DNA from: Dolomedes plantarius
Lineage: Eukaryota; Arthropoda; Arachnida; Araneae; Dolomedidae
Length of the DNA: 64,000 bases
Assembly (NCBI GenBank): GCA_907164885.2
Contig: OU015491.1
Coordinates: 116,402,288-116,466,287 of the forward strand
Direction: 5' to 3'
Position 1 is the first letter of the stretch. Each line of letters starts with the position of its first letter. This document shows positions 1 to 11,692 of this stretch, piece after piece. Under the pieces are notes generated by a model. It saw only the letters and a program-made list of their open reading frames with translations, made no database searches and had not been told where the DNA came from. The translations under genes were made by a program, and so were the position numbers.

Positions 1-1390
1 ATTTTTTCTGGCTACACCTTATCGGATATCAATGAATAAATTCATTTTTTAAATATTTTTTTAAGGTTTAAAATTCATAAAAAGTCCTGTGGTAGATCTA
101 ATGTTTGTACTAGTGAGCAGACTGTGATTGTTTTTCATTTTCATATGTAATTTTTTAAAGCTGTTCCTTTGGCAATATCAATATATCTTTATTTTAAAAA
201 ATTTTAAAGTCTTCAAAAATCACCGAAATTTACAGTAAATATCTAATTTTTATTTAATTTAATCTAAAGATAATTGAAATTCTTGTTCTTTGATATAAAT
301 AGGAAATTTCAGGAAATGTACCTATTTAAATAAGAAAATACTCTTGTAATAGTAATTATTTTTATTATTAAGTGCAATACATAAAGTTATTCTTGGTTAT
401 GACATTCATGTGTTATTGATAACTGATAAGCCCATGTTAATATTTTTTAGATTTTATTACAAGTTGTGTAATTTTATTTATTAAAGGAATAAAACATAGA
501 AGTTATCAGTTATGTATTTTGTGTGTCAATTAATATATTATAACCTTTGAATTTTATATATATACATATATTGTATGTACGATCTTGTGATGGTTTAAAT
601 TATTATCAGTTTAAATTATTTACAAAGTAAGAAATGAATGATCATTTTCTGTCCTTTCATCTTTGCTAATTGATGTTTAAATATATAGTATTATTATAAT
701 AAAATAAACACACTTTTACTAGTGGCTGTGTATTTTTCTTAAATTGTTATGGTGTAAACATGAAATTAAAATAAATACAGTTACACAATGCATCAAATTA
801 TACAGGAAAATATTTATGTTTAAGCAAGAAATTTCCCTATAATTTACCTATTATAGTTCACAAAATCCGTTTAGTCTATGCAGTTAATGTTATTAGTCCA
901 TGACATAATTGATTAACATAGGATATAAAATGTTTGAATTTTATGAGGTTTCTTGCCTTGGATATCCAAAAAATGGTTTCTTTTATATTAATTTCAGAAA
1001 CACATTTTAAGTTATCCACCTAAAATTTGACCATTGTCTTGAAGAGTTCAGTCTTCTAAAATACATATATACCCCATTCTTCTGGCAAGAATTTTGAAGC
1101 TATACATTACATGGAGTCTGTGTGTGGATGCAATCTTTTATATGCAATTCTTGTGCATATACAGATCAGGACTTTTATCTCATTTACAGAGGAGAGGATT
1201 TCTGTAGGCTCCCTGGATGCACTTACCATTATCAAAATTGAATGGCTGGTTTAATGAATAAAACTGTAACTTGTGTCAAAAGCATTCATATGTAATGTAT
1301 GCATATTTAATTTTCTGAGAAATTGATATTTTATAATAATTTTTCCCATATTACATTTTCATACTGGTTTTAAATATTTACATTACTGAA
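1..1390. other. AT-rich sequence, no gene seen
   Basis: No convincing exon, repeat or RNA gene was seen. A stretch near 1190-1260 follows a possible splice acceptor and stays open until a stop, but it has no recognisable protein similarity and was not annotated. Confidence 0.5.
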
Positions 1391-1571
1391 GCCAGATGAT
1401 GGCCAAATGGCTATGGCTCTATCTTTCAGTATTAGAGTCTGGTTTCGAGTTGCACTATTGGCATGGATGTTCATAACCATTTTGAATCAGCTTTAAGCAG
1501 TAGGCCCCGGTCTAATTAGCCCTTGTAGAAAAATTACTGTAGCACTCTTAACCAACCAACCAACCAACCAA
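1391..1571 (+). repeat. tRNA-derived SINE, copy 1
   Basis: The first part resembles a tRNA gene with an internal RNA polymerase III promoter. An A-box-like TGGCCAAATGGCT lies near 1401 and a B-box-like GGTTTCGAGTTGC near 1441. A unique body follows, then a short simple-repeat tail of CCAA units. The second copy at 33813-33990 shares the whole layout. The start GCCAGATGATGGCC recalls tRNA-Leu, so a leucine-type ancestor is my inference. This is a SINE and not a working tRNA, because the acceptor stem and loops cannot fold correctly. Confidence 0.75.
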
Positions 1572-2171
1572 TCATATACTGAAATTATCTAAACTAAAAC
1601 TAACCAGACCTAACCTAAATTTTGTGATTCATTAATCTTCTGAACTCCTATTTCTTTCATATTCTTCTTGTCAGTGGTCTAATTTCTGTCCATTTGATTA
1701 ATATAAATAAAAACTATAAATATAAGGAAAATGCTTCAAATGAACTGATATACTATAGTACAAAATAGTTACGTTTACTTGAAGTAGGAGACTGACCTGT
1801 GTGAAGAGTACAGAGTGCAGTACTACATCTTGAGAGCTGCAGTTGTTCAACTTAATTATTCAATATCGGATGATTTTGAGGCTTTGGTAAAGCAATATGT
1901 GGAAATAATTTGAGATTTTTCTCTATTCTGGAGAAAGTATTCATATGTATTATAAATTTAAGTCTGATGCTGTTTGGTCCAAGAAATATACTTCTTCTGG
2001 AAGTTTCCAGGTTTTACATTTTGCTCAATTAAGCCGAAGTATCCTTCCTGTCTTGTTGGGCTTGTTAGCCATATTAAATAAGCCACCTATTTTTTAGATC
2101 TGTTAAAACTTCTGAATAATGGAAATATAAAACTGGTCTCTATAATCTGATATCTGTATCTTCCTCTACAG

Positions 2172-2330
2172 CAGTGATTCTCAACCTTTGAGATATCAAG
2201 TTATTTTATGTGATTGGATGATTTTCAGACTACACCACCCTAAGAAAAAAAATAACCTGATGTAAGTAAAATATTCTCAATATATTTTGCTAACCATCCA
2301 TGACCTCCTTCCCCAGGTTGAGAACCACTG
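2172..2330. mobile_element. hAT-type MITE, 159 bp
   Basis: The left end CAGTGATTCTCAACC is mirrored by the right end GGTTGAGAACCACTG. Flanking 8-bp copies CTCTACAG (2164-2171) and CTCTAAAG (2331-2338) differ by one base. They fit the nnCTAnnn-like target duplication typical of hAT elements. There is no coding capacity. Confidence 0.8.
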
Positions 2331-2338
2331 CTCTAAAG

Positions 2339-3963
2339 GCTGATCACTCTCGTACAAATCGGCCATTGTCATTCATTCTAGTGTTCAGAATCTATGATTT
2401 TTCAAATTTTATATGCAATAAAAAATTTTAGTATTGCAGATAATTTTCAGTTCTGATTGAATAAACAGTGCAGGTGAAACCTATCAAGGCTTACTCTACC
2501 TTTAAGGCTGAATATTTTTTTTAAAGTTCAAGTCAAAATACTTTCATTGCAGTTCTTCCTTAAAATTTATTTAAAAGAATAAAAATTATCTTATATAGAA
2601 ACATCATATCAGATCAAAGTATCAAGTAAAAGAAAAGATGTAATGATGCAGAACAATTTTCATCTGTAAATCGTGAGAAATATATTCTTGAAAATTCATT
2701 CTGAATATCCCTTTTGTTTTCTTGACAATAAATATAAAGAAATACCTTGAGGGAAAAGATATTAATGTTTAGAAGGCATCAGTAGATTTAAAATAATGAA
2801 TTAAATATAAATGTGTAAATAATATTCATTGGAAATTAGAATATTGCACCAAGTGATTAGAAGAAAATATTTTTAAAAAACTGTGCCTGTAACTATTATT
2901 AGAAAAAACATACTGAGTAGTGTTTAGGAAATTAAAATTAATAGCTTCAGTTAATTTGAAAAATTTATTAAATAATTTTTAGTTTTAGTTTTTTTAAATT
3001 TAATCTCTGTTACAAGGTATTATTTTTGTCTTTGAAATGCATTTTGTCACAACATATAAAAGTTGAAATTTAAAATTCCATTTTAAAAAAATTGAGAATC
3101 GAATATAAGAAGCATATTTTAGCAAGTAAAATGATTTCAAATATATGTCTGCATGAAATTAATGTATGATAATTTCTGTAATGAAGTCTACATATGAGAA
3201 ATGAAATTTTTCATATCCTATTTTTGCAGGTGTGTTTGCATTTTATTTGAACCATATCCATGCTTAAATGCAGGTTCAGAAATTTTTTTCATGAAAAAAA
3301 TTTCTGTTTGAATCATGAAAAAACCTATTGGTTTCAATATGTTATATCTGTAATTGATAGAAGTAACTTATCCCGCCCCCCTTGTCTTCCTTACCTTTAA
3401 CCCAAACAGTCCATGGCCAATTTAAGATAAAAGGTAAGCTTACAATTTTTGGCAGAAGTGGACAATTGAATTAAAAAGTAGAGGAGAAAGATGTCATTTA
3501 CTTGATCAAATATTATATAACACAATCGAAATTCCTGTGAGTTTACCTTTCTACCTTCATGAATGAATGCAGTCTTTCTTTATAGAGTGCTGCACTGCTT
3601 TATGTAAGGTGGGAGAACTATAAAAGCATATTTAAAACTAACCTTATCTAAAAACATTTGTAGCAAGTTTATATTAACAATTGAAAAATTTAATATACTG
3701 GGATTAGTGTCAAATGTTTCTGTTTACTAGACTATTGTTTACAAAAAGTTTCAAAGTGAAGAAAAGGGTATAAATAATGAAATGGTAACGGTGCCCATCA
3801 AGGAAATTAAATACAATGCATATCTCGTGTAACTACCTCCAAGAAAGACATCTGTGCTGTAAAGGTATAAAATTTATAATCAAGGCATTCTCTTATTGTT
3901 TTAAAATTGAATTAAAAGACATTTTTAGAATTAGAAGTATTTTGCATTTTTTTTAATGAGAAA

Positions 3964-3967
<4 letters not shown>
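2339..3967. other. AT-rich sequence, nothing identified
   Basis: Presumably intron or intergenic sequence of the plus-strand gene whose last exons lie to the right. A 44-nt open stretch at about 3231-3274 sits between an acceptor-like TTTTTGCAG and a weak donor, but it is too short to call. Confidence 0.4.

Positions 3968-4045
<78 letters not shown>
3968..4045. repeat. (TA)n microsatellite
   Basis: About 39 uninterrupted TA units. Any open reading frame through it is only an alternating Tyr-Ile artefact. Confidence 0.95.
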
Positions 4046-4047
<2 letters not shown>

Positions 4048-4546
4048 GTCTGTCAACACTGTAAAAATTAATGTATAATTGAAAAAAAAAAAGGATTCTG
4101 TGACACAATCTAATGTAAATATTCTATTTAAAATCATGGCATTTTCTCTCTTAACTATTTTGTACCATTGCACAATGTCAGTGAAGGGGAATTTATAACA
4201 TGGTTTACTGACTGGAAAACTTCAAACATTATAGTCAGGCCGAAATAATAATAGAAAAGGAATCCTAGTCATACAATGCTATTAAATCAAACCTTTTGTA
4301 ACATGCATCCTTTGTATAGTTATGTCAGCTGTTTTTCATGCTCTTTTTACCAATTTTCATTTGCTTTAAAATTCACAGTAAAAACATATGCCTTAATGCC
4401 TTTTATCCAGGTAAAATTTTAAGTATATCGTATGAAACTATCACTATCACCAAACTTATTTAGGATAATTAGTCTCTCTTATAGAGTTAGAAATAGTTCA
4501 ATTTTTGATGCATAAAATAGTGTAAGAAATGAACTGTAGGTTCTAA

Positions 4547-4735
<189 letters not shown>

Positions 4736-5722
4736 TGATAAAGAAAAGTAAGTTTATGCTTACATGAACTTATGCATTAATGTTAAAGACAGAAAATCTA
4801 CAATCCAAATTTTAGGCAAGAGAAAAACACTGTGTATTTAACTTGATTCTACTTGTTTTAAGGAGAATCATTGAGCTTTTAGTTTTGAAAATTTTATTGA
4901 AGTATACAGATTATTTTTCCTGTCAAAGAGGACACTATTCCCTCAATTTATGACAATTTAGTGCTTTTGTAATCTCATTTTTCTTTGATTTTTTGTGCCA
5001 TTGATCAGTTGTAATAGCAATGCTACCATCTGTTAATTATTATTGTGGATTTTTAATTGAAAAAAAATATCAACATTGAATAATATTCAGCTTTTTGTAA
5101 TAATAGTAGTTCATCAATGCATGCTTCTTACTAACAACATAATTTATGTATCATAAATTCATTTTATGTATTTTAAACCAGTAGTGAAGAGTTTTCATAC
5201 TCCTTTAACAATAAATTATTATAAAATAAAAATTAAAGTTTATCAGATGTATGAGACTGATTTTTAATCTTTACACTAGTTTGATGCACTCACTGGTAAA
5301 GAATTTCTTTAGTTACATTTAGAATGATGTTGATATAAGTTTACAACATTTAAGGGTTAGTTTATATCATTTTTAATTTAGTTTACATCAGTGTTCTTTT
5401 AGATGAGCAATAATAACAATTGTAAAAGTAACAACTAAATATTCAAAAAATAAATAAAATAAAAATTAGAAAAGTTAAAAATTCATTTAAACTAACCTAC
5501 ATGTACAGTTTAAGATACTAAAATTATTACAATAAATTGCATTATCACATCTTTAGCCACCATACTTTTTATTAAAAATAGAATGTACAGATTTAAAAAC
5601 AAAATTATGTTGTAGTAAATAATTTAATAAAAGTTTGTTAACGAAAAAGAAAATTTTATTAGAGAATGTTAAAAAAAAATTTCTATATGATAATTGAGAA
5701 GCTCAAATTATATTATAACAAA

Positions 5723-6428
5723 CTAACTGAATACCTGTGCTTCGCTACGGAATACATTCAAATTAAATACAACGGTCAATGTATGCAATTAATGCAAAAA
5801 AAATATTTATAAAAAATCGTAACGGATATTTTTATAGACAAAATAATGTAGAAGAAAATATTCAAATTAAATACAATGGTCTATCGATGAAATTAATTTG
5901 TATGTTTAAAATCTATAAAACATACTTAAATTCTTAAACTTCCATCTCAATTAGTCTAGTGGTTAAATTTTATCTTTTACCTTATTTATTTTATTTTTTT
6001 GTCAATTATTTCGTTGTTATGCACATGACGCAAAATTAATTTAAAGTGTCACAAAAAGAAAAGAAACCATGGGATCAGCATTTAATAAATTAAATTCTAA
6101 AAATTAACCTTTAAAAATTCACCAAAAATCAGAAAATAGAGGTAAAGATTCGAATAAGATCTCCTTTTAAAAGAATTTTTATGATCTTTCTTGTGATACA
6201 AATTTTATAACCCTCGGATTATTATTTTAAATGCAAACTTAAAAAAAGTTAAAATCAGCTTAAAAATTTAATTTTAAAAAATCTAAGAATTTTTCAAAAA
6301 TCTTGCTTAATGCACCCCTACACTATAAGAAGAATCACCATGCAAAATTTCAGCTTCTTAGGTCCAGCAGTTTGGTCTGTGCGTTATGTCAGTCAGTCAG
6401 TTACGGAACTGTTTTATATATATATAGA
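5723..6428 (-). mobile_element. Helitron-like non-autonomous element, copy A
   Basis: Read on the minus strand, it starts TCTATATATATA then AAACAGTTCCGTAACTGACTG. It ends near a small GC hairpin (CCGTAGCGAAGCACAGG) followed by TATTCAGTTAG. Helitrons typically begin TC and end in a hairpin plus CTRR, without terminal inverted repeats or target duplication. Copies B (25214-25959) and C (32933-33756) share both ends and much of the body. The terminal CTAG is mutated in this copy. No Rep/helicase gene is present. Confidence 0.65.
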
Positions 6429-6651
6429 TGATAAATTTTGAGTAATTTGCATTGAGCTTCCATTTTTGGTGCTTAGGAGACAATGTGTTATTCGGAATGA
6501 GATAGAGTATGTAAATGTTCAGCCAATGGCTTATTTATAAACTCAATTGTGTGAACATAATGACAGTTAATTGATCAAAATAGTTCCAAGACTAAAATTG
6601 TTGCAATTTTGTAGTGAATAACAACTATCTTTAATAGCTATATTCTTTTTA

Positions 6652-8150
6652 CAGTCATGTCCATTAATTAAGGATAATGCCAGCTCCAGCAAATAAAGGT
6701 CCAGGAACAAAACAAACGTGTCTTATTCATAGAGCCCATTTATTAAACAAAAGATAAAGAACAAAAAAGATAGTGTTTTATGAATGGTATACACACACTA
6801 AGTTTTTTAGTCCCTAGAGCAATTGTAAAAAAATCTCCTTTACAAAAACGTAATATTACATCGTTGGTATGAGGGTTAATACATTGTATGTCTCACATGC
6901 GATGAAATACACTCCTAAACAGCCTAGGCATGCTGAGTATCAAATTATCAAGCCGATCTTGGAGAAGATTACTCCACTCAGCAAGTAATGCTCTCCCAAG
7001 TTCCGGTACACATAGGAGGTGGTTGACGGGCTGCAACTCGTCGGCCAAGCATATCCCACACATGCTCTTTTGGATTCAAGTCAGGTGAGAATGCTGGCCA
7101 TTCCATACGGGTGATATCCTCAGATTGAAGGCATTCGTTTACGATGTTTGCTCGGTTAGGATGTGTGTTGTCATCCATAAACACAAATTCTGCACCCATG
7201 GCACCCCTAAACAAACATACATGTTGTTCCAGAATGATGTCCCGATAAATGTGGCCGTTCATGGTTCCGATTTGAACATGCAGATCTGTTCTGAAGCCCA
7301 GTATAATTCCACCCCAAACAAGCAATCCTGTACCACCGTAACGGTGTCGTTCAATGATGATGTCTTGGTGGTAACGGATACCTGGCGTTCTCCATATGAA
7401 AGTCCGACGTGAATCAGACTGCAAGCTAAACCTGGACTCGTCGGAAAACATCACACAAGCCCACTGTGATGATGTCCACATTACATGTTCTCTACTCCAG
7501 GCTAATTGCTGGTGACAGTGAGTTGCTGTGAGCGGAACACATCTGACAGGCATGCGAGCATATAGACCAGTATTTCCCAAATGTCTGTACACAGTTTGCC
7601 TTGAAACTGTGGTACCCGTGGCTGCAGATAGCTGATGGTACAGGTCGGATGCTGTGCTCAGTCTGCTTCTTTTGGCAGTTACTGTCAATTAAGTCTTCAT
7701 TCGGCGTTGTAACTCTGGGATGACCTGTACTGTAACGTCTACTGACATTTCCATCATCTTGGAATCATCGCCAAAGCCTAGAGATGACACTTTGGGCAAT
7801 CCCAAGTTCCTAGGATACTTCCATCTGAGTATGCCCACATTCCAGGCAGCCGATAATTCTACCACATAAAAAAAATCATCCACATATGTCCTCTGTGTCC
7901 TAACTATTCGGTTATGGCACTGAGCGGCTTGCAGAACGTTTGTGAGCAATTTTACTTCTTTGCTGCCATTCTCTATATACCCTCTCTTACACTCTTGTCA
8001 TTGTGACATACTATCGGCATCATCTGGTGGCTTCCTGAAATTTGCATATTATTCTTGAAGATGTGTGTGGTAATTCTACAGGTGAAATTTTTACTTTAGA
8101 GTTCGATTTCCGTGTGATTCGGAATTATCCTTAACTTATGGACATGAGTG
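6652..8150 (-). mobile_element. Tc1/mariner element, about 1.5 kb
   Basis: It has terminal inverted repeats of about 30 bp: left CAGTCATGTCCATTAATTAA, right (reverse complement) CACTCATGTCCATAAGTTAA. A TA target duplication flanks it (6650-6651 and 8151-8152). It carries one minus-strand transposase pseudogene. It lies between the two last exons of the plus-strand gene, so it is an intronic insertion. Confidence 0.9.
6978..7949 (-). pseudogene. Tc1-like transposase, decayed
   Basis: The frame from 7688 to 6978 is the Tc1 catalytic region: a second DNA-binding segment (RLSTASDLYHQLSAATGT, SRQTVYRHLG) and then the DDE domain. The catalytic residues are D in FSDESRF, D in FMDDN and E in SPDLNPKEHVWD, with WGG(I) between. 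An in-frame stop at about 7689-7691 and a non-matching N-terminal stretch (7689-7949) show that the paired-like N-terminal domain is frameshifted. FMDDNTHPNRA departs from the usual DDNARPHRA. It is not expected to be active. Confidence 0.88.
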
Positions 8151-8346
8151 TAATATAAAATTTCAGTACCAGCATTTATTAATGCAAATGTTATTTAAGA
8201 TATTTGTTAATCTTCAGTTTACTTTTTGAAGGTGAGATCCAAAGGCGATTGTAGCAATTTCTCATAAATAGTCTTTCTTAACATTTAAAAATGGAATGTA
8301 TCAACATGTCTGAAGCAAATTAATTTTGTTTATATATTTTCTGCAG

Positions 8347-8433
8347 GAACCTGGATATTTAGATGAAATATTTCACCTTAAAGATGGTAAAGAATTGCCC
8401 TTACAGCCAACAGATACAGCAAATTGTTACTGA
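8347..8433 (+). CDS. last coding exon, unidentified gene
   Basis: The acceptor TTTTCTGCAG precedes 28 codons and a TGA stop at 8431-8433. The frame begins E-P-G-Y-L-D-E-I-F-H and ends D-T-A-N-C-Y. Phase 0 agrees with the donor at 4697, giving a joined tail of about 70 residues. It is rich in charged residues with no membrane segment. No family was recognised. Possible polyadenylation signals AATAAA lie downstream (for example 9616-9621). Confidence 0.55.
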   Translation, partial: EPGYLDEIFHLKDGKELPLQPTDTANCY

Positions 8434-9850
8434 TTTTAGATATCTTCTTCCAAAATATTTATCATTTTTATATATTAATCAAAATTTTTATCATTACAGT
8501 ATAAGTATTGTTTTTTATCATACAAAAGTGTTATTACTGAATTTTTACATGTATTCAGTACTTAATTTTAACATTCCAAACTGAACTTAGAATATTATAC
8601 AATTCAAAAATATACATTTGAATTAGTATATGAATAGTTATACTCATTAAATGAGATTGTTTATTGATCAAAATAGTTTAATCTAGAGAGTATTTTACTG
8701 TAGAAAATGTGATCTTTTTTATCAGAAAACAGGCATTTTTTCTTATTTCAATCTTTTACCTGTTAACATTTTCTTTACATTTTGAAGTGCTGCATGCGAA
8801 AATAGCAGAGTTAATGATTTCCTATTAACCACTGTTACTATTGATGTTTGAATAGATATACAAGTCTCAGCACAAAATTACCAGGATGCAGTAGATGTTG
8901 ATAAATATTTTCGATATATTTTAAAACTGTACATAAATTTAATCGAAAAAAAATTTAAGATGTACTTTTGTAATTTGGTGCTACAAATAAATACATTTAC
9001 ATAAAACTGGAAATTCTTTTTATAGAACCTTTAATGAGGAAATTTTTATACCTGAATTAAGTTTTTTTTAAATCACAATTTACTGTGCAAGTTTTGAATG
9101 TATAGAAGTTTAAGAAAAATTAGTTACAATACTTTAAAATATAAAACTTATAATTAAAACTTTTCTATTTACCAATTGCACCAGTTATGCATTTTTACTA
9201 GATCTCATTTTACTGCTTAAATTTTGTACAATTTTAAATTTTTATTCATTTTATCTTTACAGTTTTAAAGTACAGTTCCAAGATACATCAATTAATACAT
9301 ATTAGAATTCTTTATTTTTTTCTATAAATAAGTGTTGGATATAAACTTACGTTAGCTGAAATTTTTGGCAAATGTACATTTGTATTCCAATATACATTTT
9401 CAGCAAAAATTATTTTATACCAGAAAATTATACATAGAATATTTTTTGTGCATTGCATTTACTACGTCTTGTTTATAGAGCTTAAGCTTTGAAGTAGATC
9501 AACTATGTCAATGTATTTCACATTGTGCTGCTTGTCAGTTTATTACTGAATTTTTATAGTAGTTTTATTTGATCCTCTTTGTAGTCATTTTATTTGATAT
9601 ATATGCAGATCTGTGAATAAAGTTATATATTTTATTTTTGCCTAAAGATTTAATGCATAAAGCAATGGAATCAAAACTAAATCATTTAATGATTCTTTTT
9701 TAGTATTTAAAACACTTGATTAAAGTAATTCAATCTATATTAATTACCAGACAGCAAACTAGTGTTGTATAGTTTGTTTGAGGTTGAATGTAATGAATGA
9801 GGCTTGAGGCAACCCAATTTCTTGGCAAAAATAGGAATGGAAACATTTAA
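8434..9850. other. probable 3' UTR / convergent intergenic region
   Basis: AT-rich sequence between two convergent gene ends. No ORF or repeat of note was seen. It contains candidate plus-strand AATAAA signals. Confidence 0.4.
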
Positions 9851-11576
9851 CACTCAATTCACAAAAATATTTATTGTGTGCCCTGTTACATCATATATAA
9901 CAATATTCAAGCAATAACAAATTTAATACTGTTGAAAATTTTTAAAATGACATTTAAAAAAAATCTTAACAATAGAAAAATAAATATTAGTGAAAACTTC
10001 TGTAACATTTGAAGCCAATGTATAAAATTAGCATCACAACAAGAAAATATATAGGAATGAATGAAAGATAATATTAATAAACACAATAAAAACTCAAAAT
10101 CGCATTGTTGTAAGATGTATTTTTTTTTCAAAGGAAAAAAAAAGCAATACATTTGTGTATGTTTTTGGCACACAGAATGTAACTAAATACTACAAAACAG
10201 TAACAGTACTTTGATAAAGTGTATGCATATATTGGCTTCAGGCAAATATAAGCTTTTTCCATGAATTATTACAGGTCTAAAAGGTTAGTAAGCAATAATA
10301 TGAAGTTCATAAAAGGAAATATTTATGTAATAAAAATTTGGCATATGTTCTTTAACTGTAATTTATATAAAGCTTTGAACAACAAAAAATATTAACAAGG
10401 TTTCCTCAGAAAAAGATGGCTAGATTTTTAGTTTGTAGATGGTCTGAATTTGATTCACCCAGTAATCATGGAAACCCCTCAATACATTCCAAATAGAATC
10501 ACCTATTGCACTAACTAGGATATGAACAAATGTAAAAGATAATGGCACAAACATTATAAACTTCCATAGTCCTTGCAAGCAGTTAATATTTTTTAATGAA
10601 ATGCTCGAAACACAAATCAGCACATAAATTCCAAGTCTCTTCAAATAAATATCAAATTATATTTTTTTTTTTCTCTCATCTGCAATTTACAAGTATTTAT
10701 TTAAAAGATTAGAATTTTAATACTGACTTAAACATAATAAAAGTATATAATCATGAATAAAATCTTATATGGTGTATAGCATGTATTACAAAGTGCATTC
10801 AGAATAGTGTATTCATACCCAGATTTGGAAGGAATTCCACATTTTCAAATTCTCTGTTGCTTAATTTTTTAACTGCATACTATAAGACATGTTTAATCTT
10901 TGCTGGGAAAAAAAGGGGGAAGAATATGACATTGTGAAATTTTGTGTGTTTTAATTGTTCTATATTTAGCAATTCGATTTGTGTAATTAAATATGTTTTT
11001 CCCCAAACTAAATAACATTCAATTTTGAGTTTGCTACCAAGTTAAATACTAAGTTAGGTCTTTACAAATCATCTTTCTTTTGCTAACTTTTAGTAAAATA
11101 ATCTTAAGTAAATGTATGCTAATAAGACGGTAAGATCGTGTAATTTTAACCCAAGTTCTTCATACAATTATAATTCCAACATCAATGTCAAATCTTCCCA
11201 GTAACACAATAAATAGAATCTTAATAACAATGCAAAAGTATTTAATGTAATATACTTCATATTCAGCACAGTGAAGTTTCTATTGTGAAAAATAACACTT
11301 TGATAGAAGTAATTAATATAAAAATATTTGGCACACAATCTAGGCCATTAAAAATTAGTTATTTGGCTAAAAAAAAGCACCCAAAGCATTAACAGTACAG
11401 TATATACAAAATGCATCATAGATCAGGTCACAAAGCACTGCTTTGATAAAATACAAAACCCAACTCTCATAATAAATGCAATGGAAATTATAAAAGCAAC
11501 CCATTTAAAAATACCTGTAACATGCTACTTTATTGGTAAACACATTCAGATCTGTCATCATATAATTTTAATGTGT
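9851..11576 (-). other. candidate AASS 3' UTR
   Basis: Downstream of the AASS stop on the minus strand there is no coding signal. An AATAAA on the minus strand (TTTATT at 9870-9875) is followed by GT-rich sequence and is a plausible poly(A) site. Several other AATAAA hexamers occur nearer the stop, so the true end is uncertain. Confidence 0.3.
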
Positions 11577-11692
11577 TTAATATTTGACTGTATGTTCAGT
11601 GCCGTACAATCCTTCTTGCTTAAGCCTCATCAACATGGGTTTATATATTTCTTGAGACATTGGTACAACCATTCCTTTAGTTTGAATTTCAT
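11577..11692 (-). CDS. AASS: AASS exon 25 (terminal)
   Basis: Residues about 917-954 and the TAA stop (11577-11579). The acceptor is CTTTCAG. The frame contains [10 protein letters not shown] and ends T-V-K-Y, corresponding to the conserved SKEIYGPIL region at the C terminus of animal AASS. Confidence 0.93.

Noticed and set aside
1189..1256. Possible terminal exon after an acceptor-like TTTACAG (frame ISVGSLDALTIIKIEWLV)
   Set aside because: No matching upstream exon, no known protein and ordinary AT-rich context. One chance open frame is expected.
3967..4173. Open frame through the (TA)n tract
   Set aside because: It is an alternating Ile-Tyr translation of a microsatellite with no coding character.
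7125..7412. Plus-strand frame within the Tc1 element
   Set aside because: Shadow of the minus-strand transposase, whose catalytic motifs are clear.
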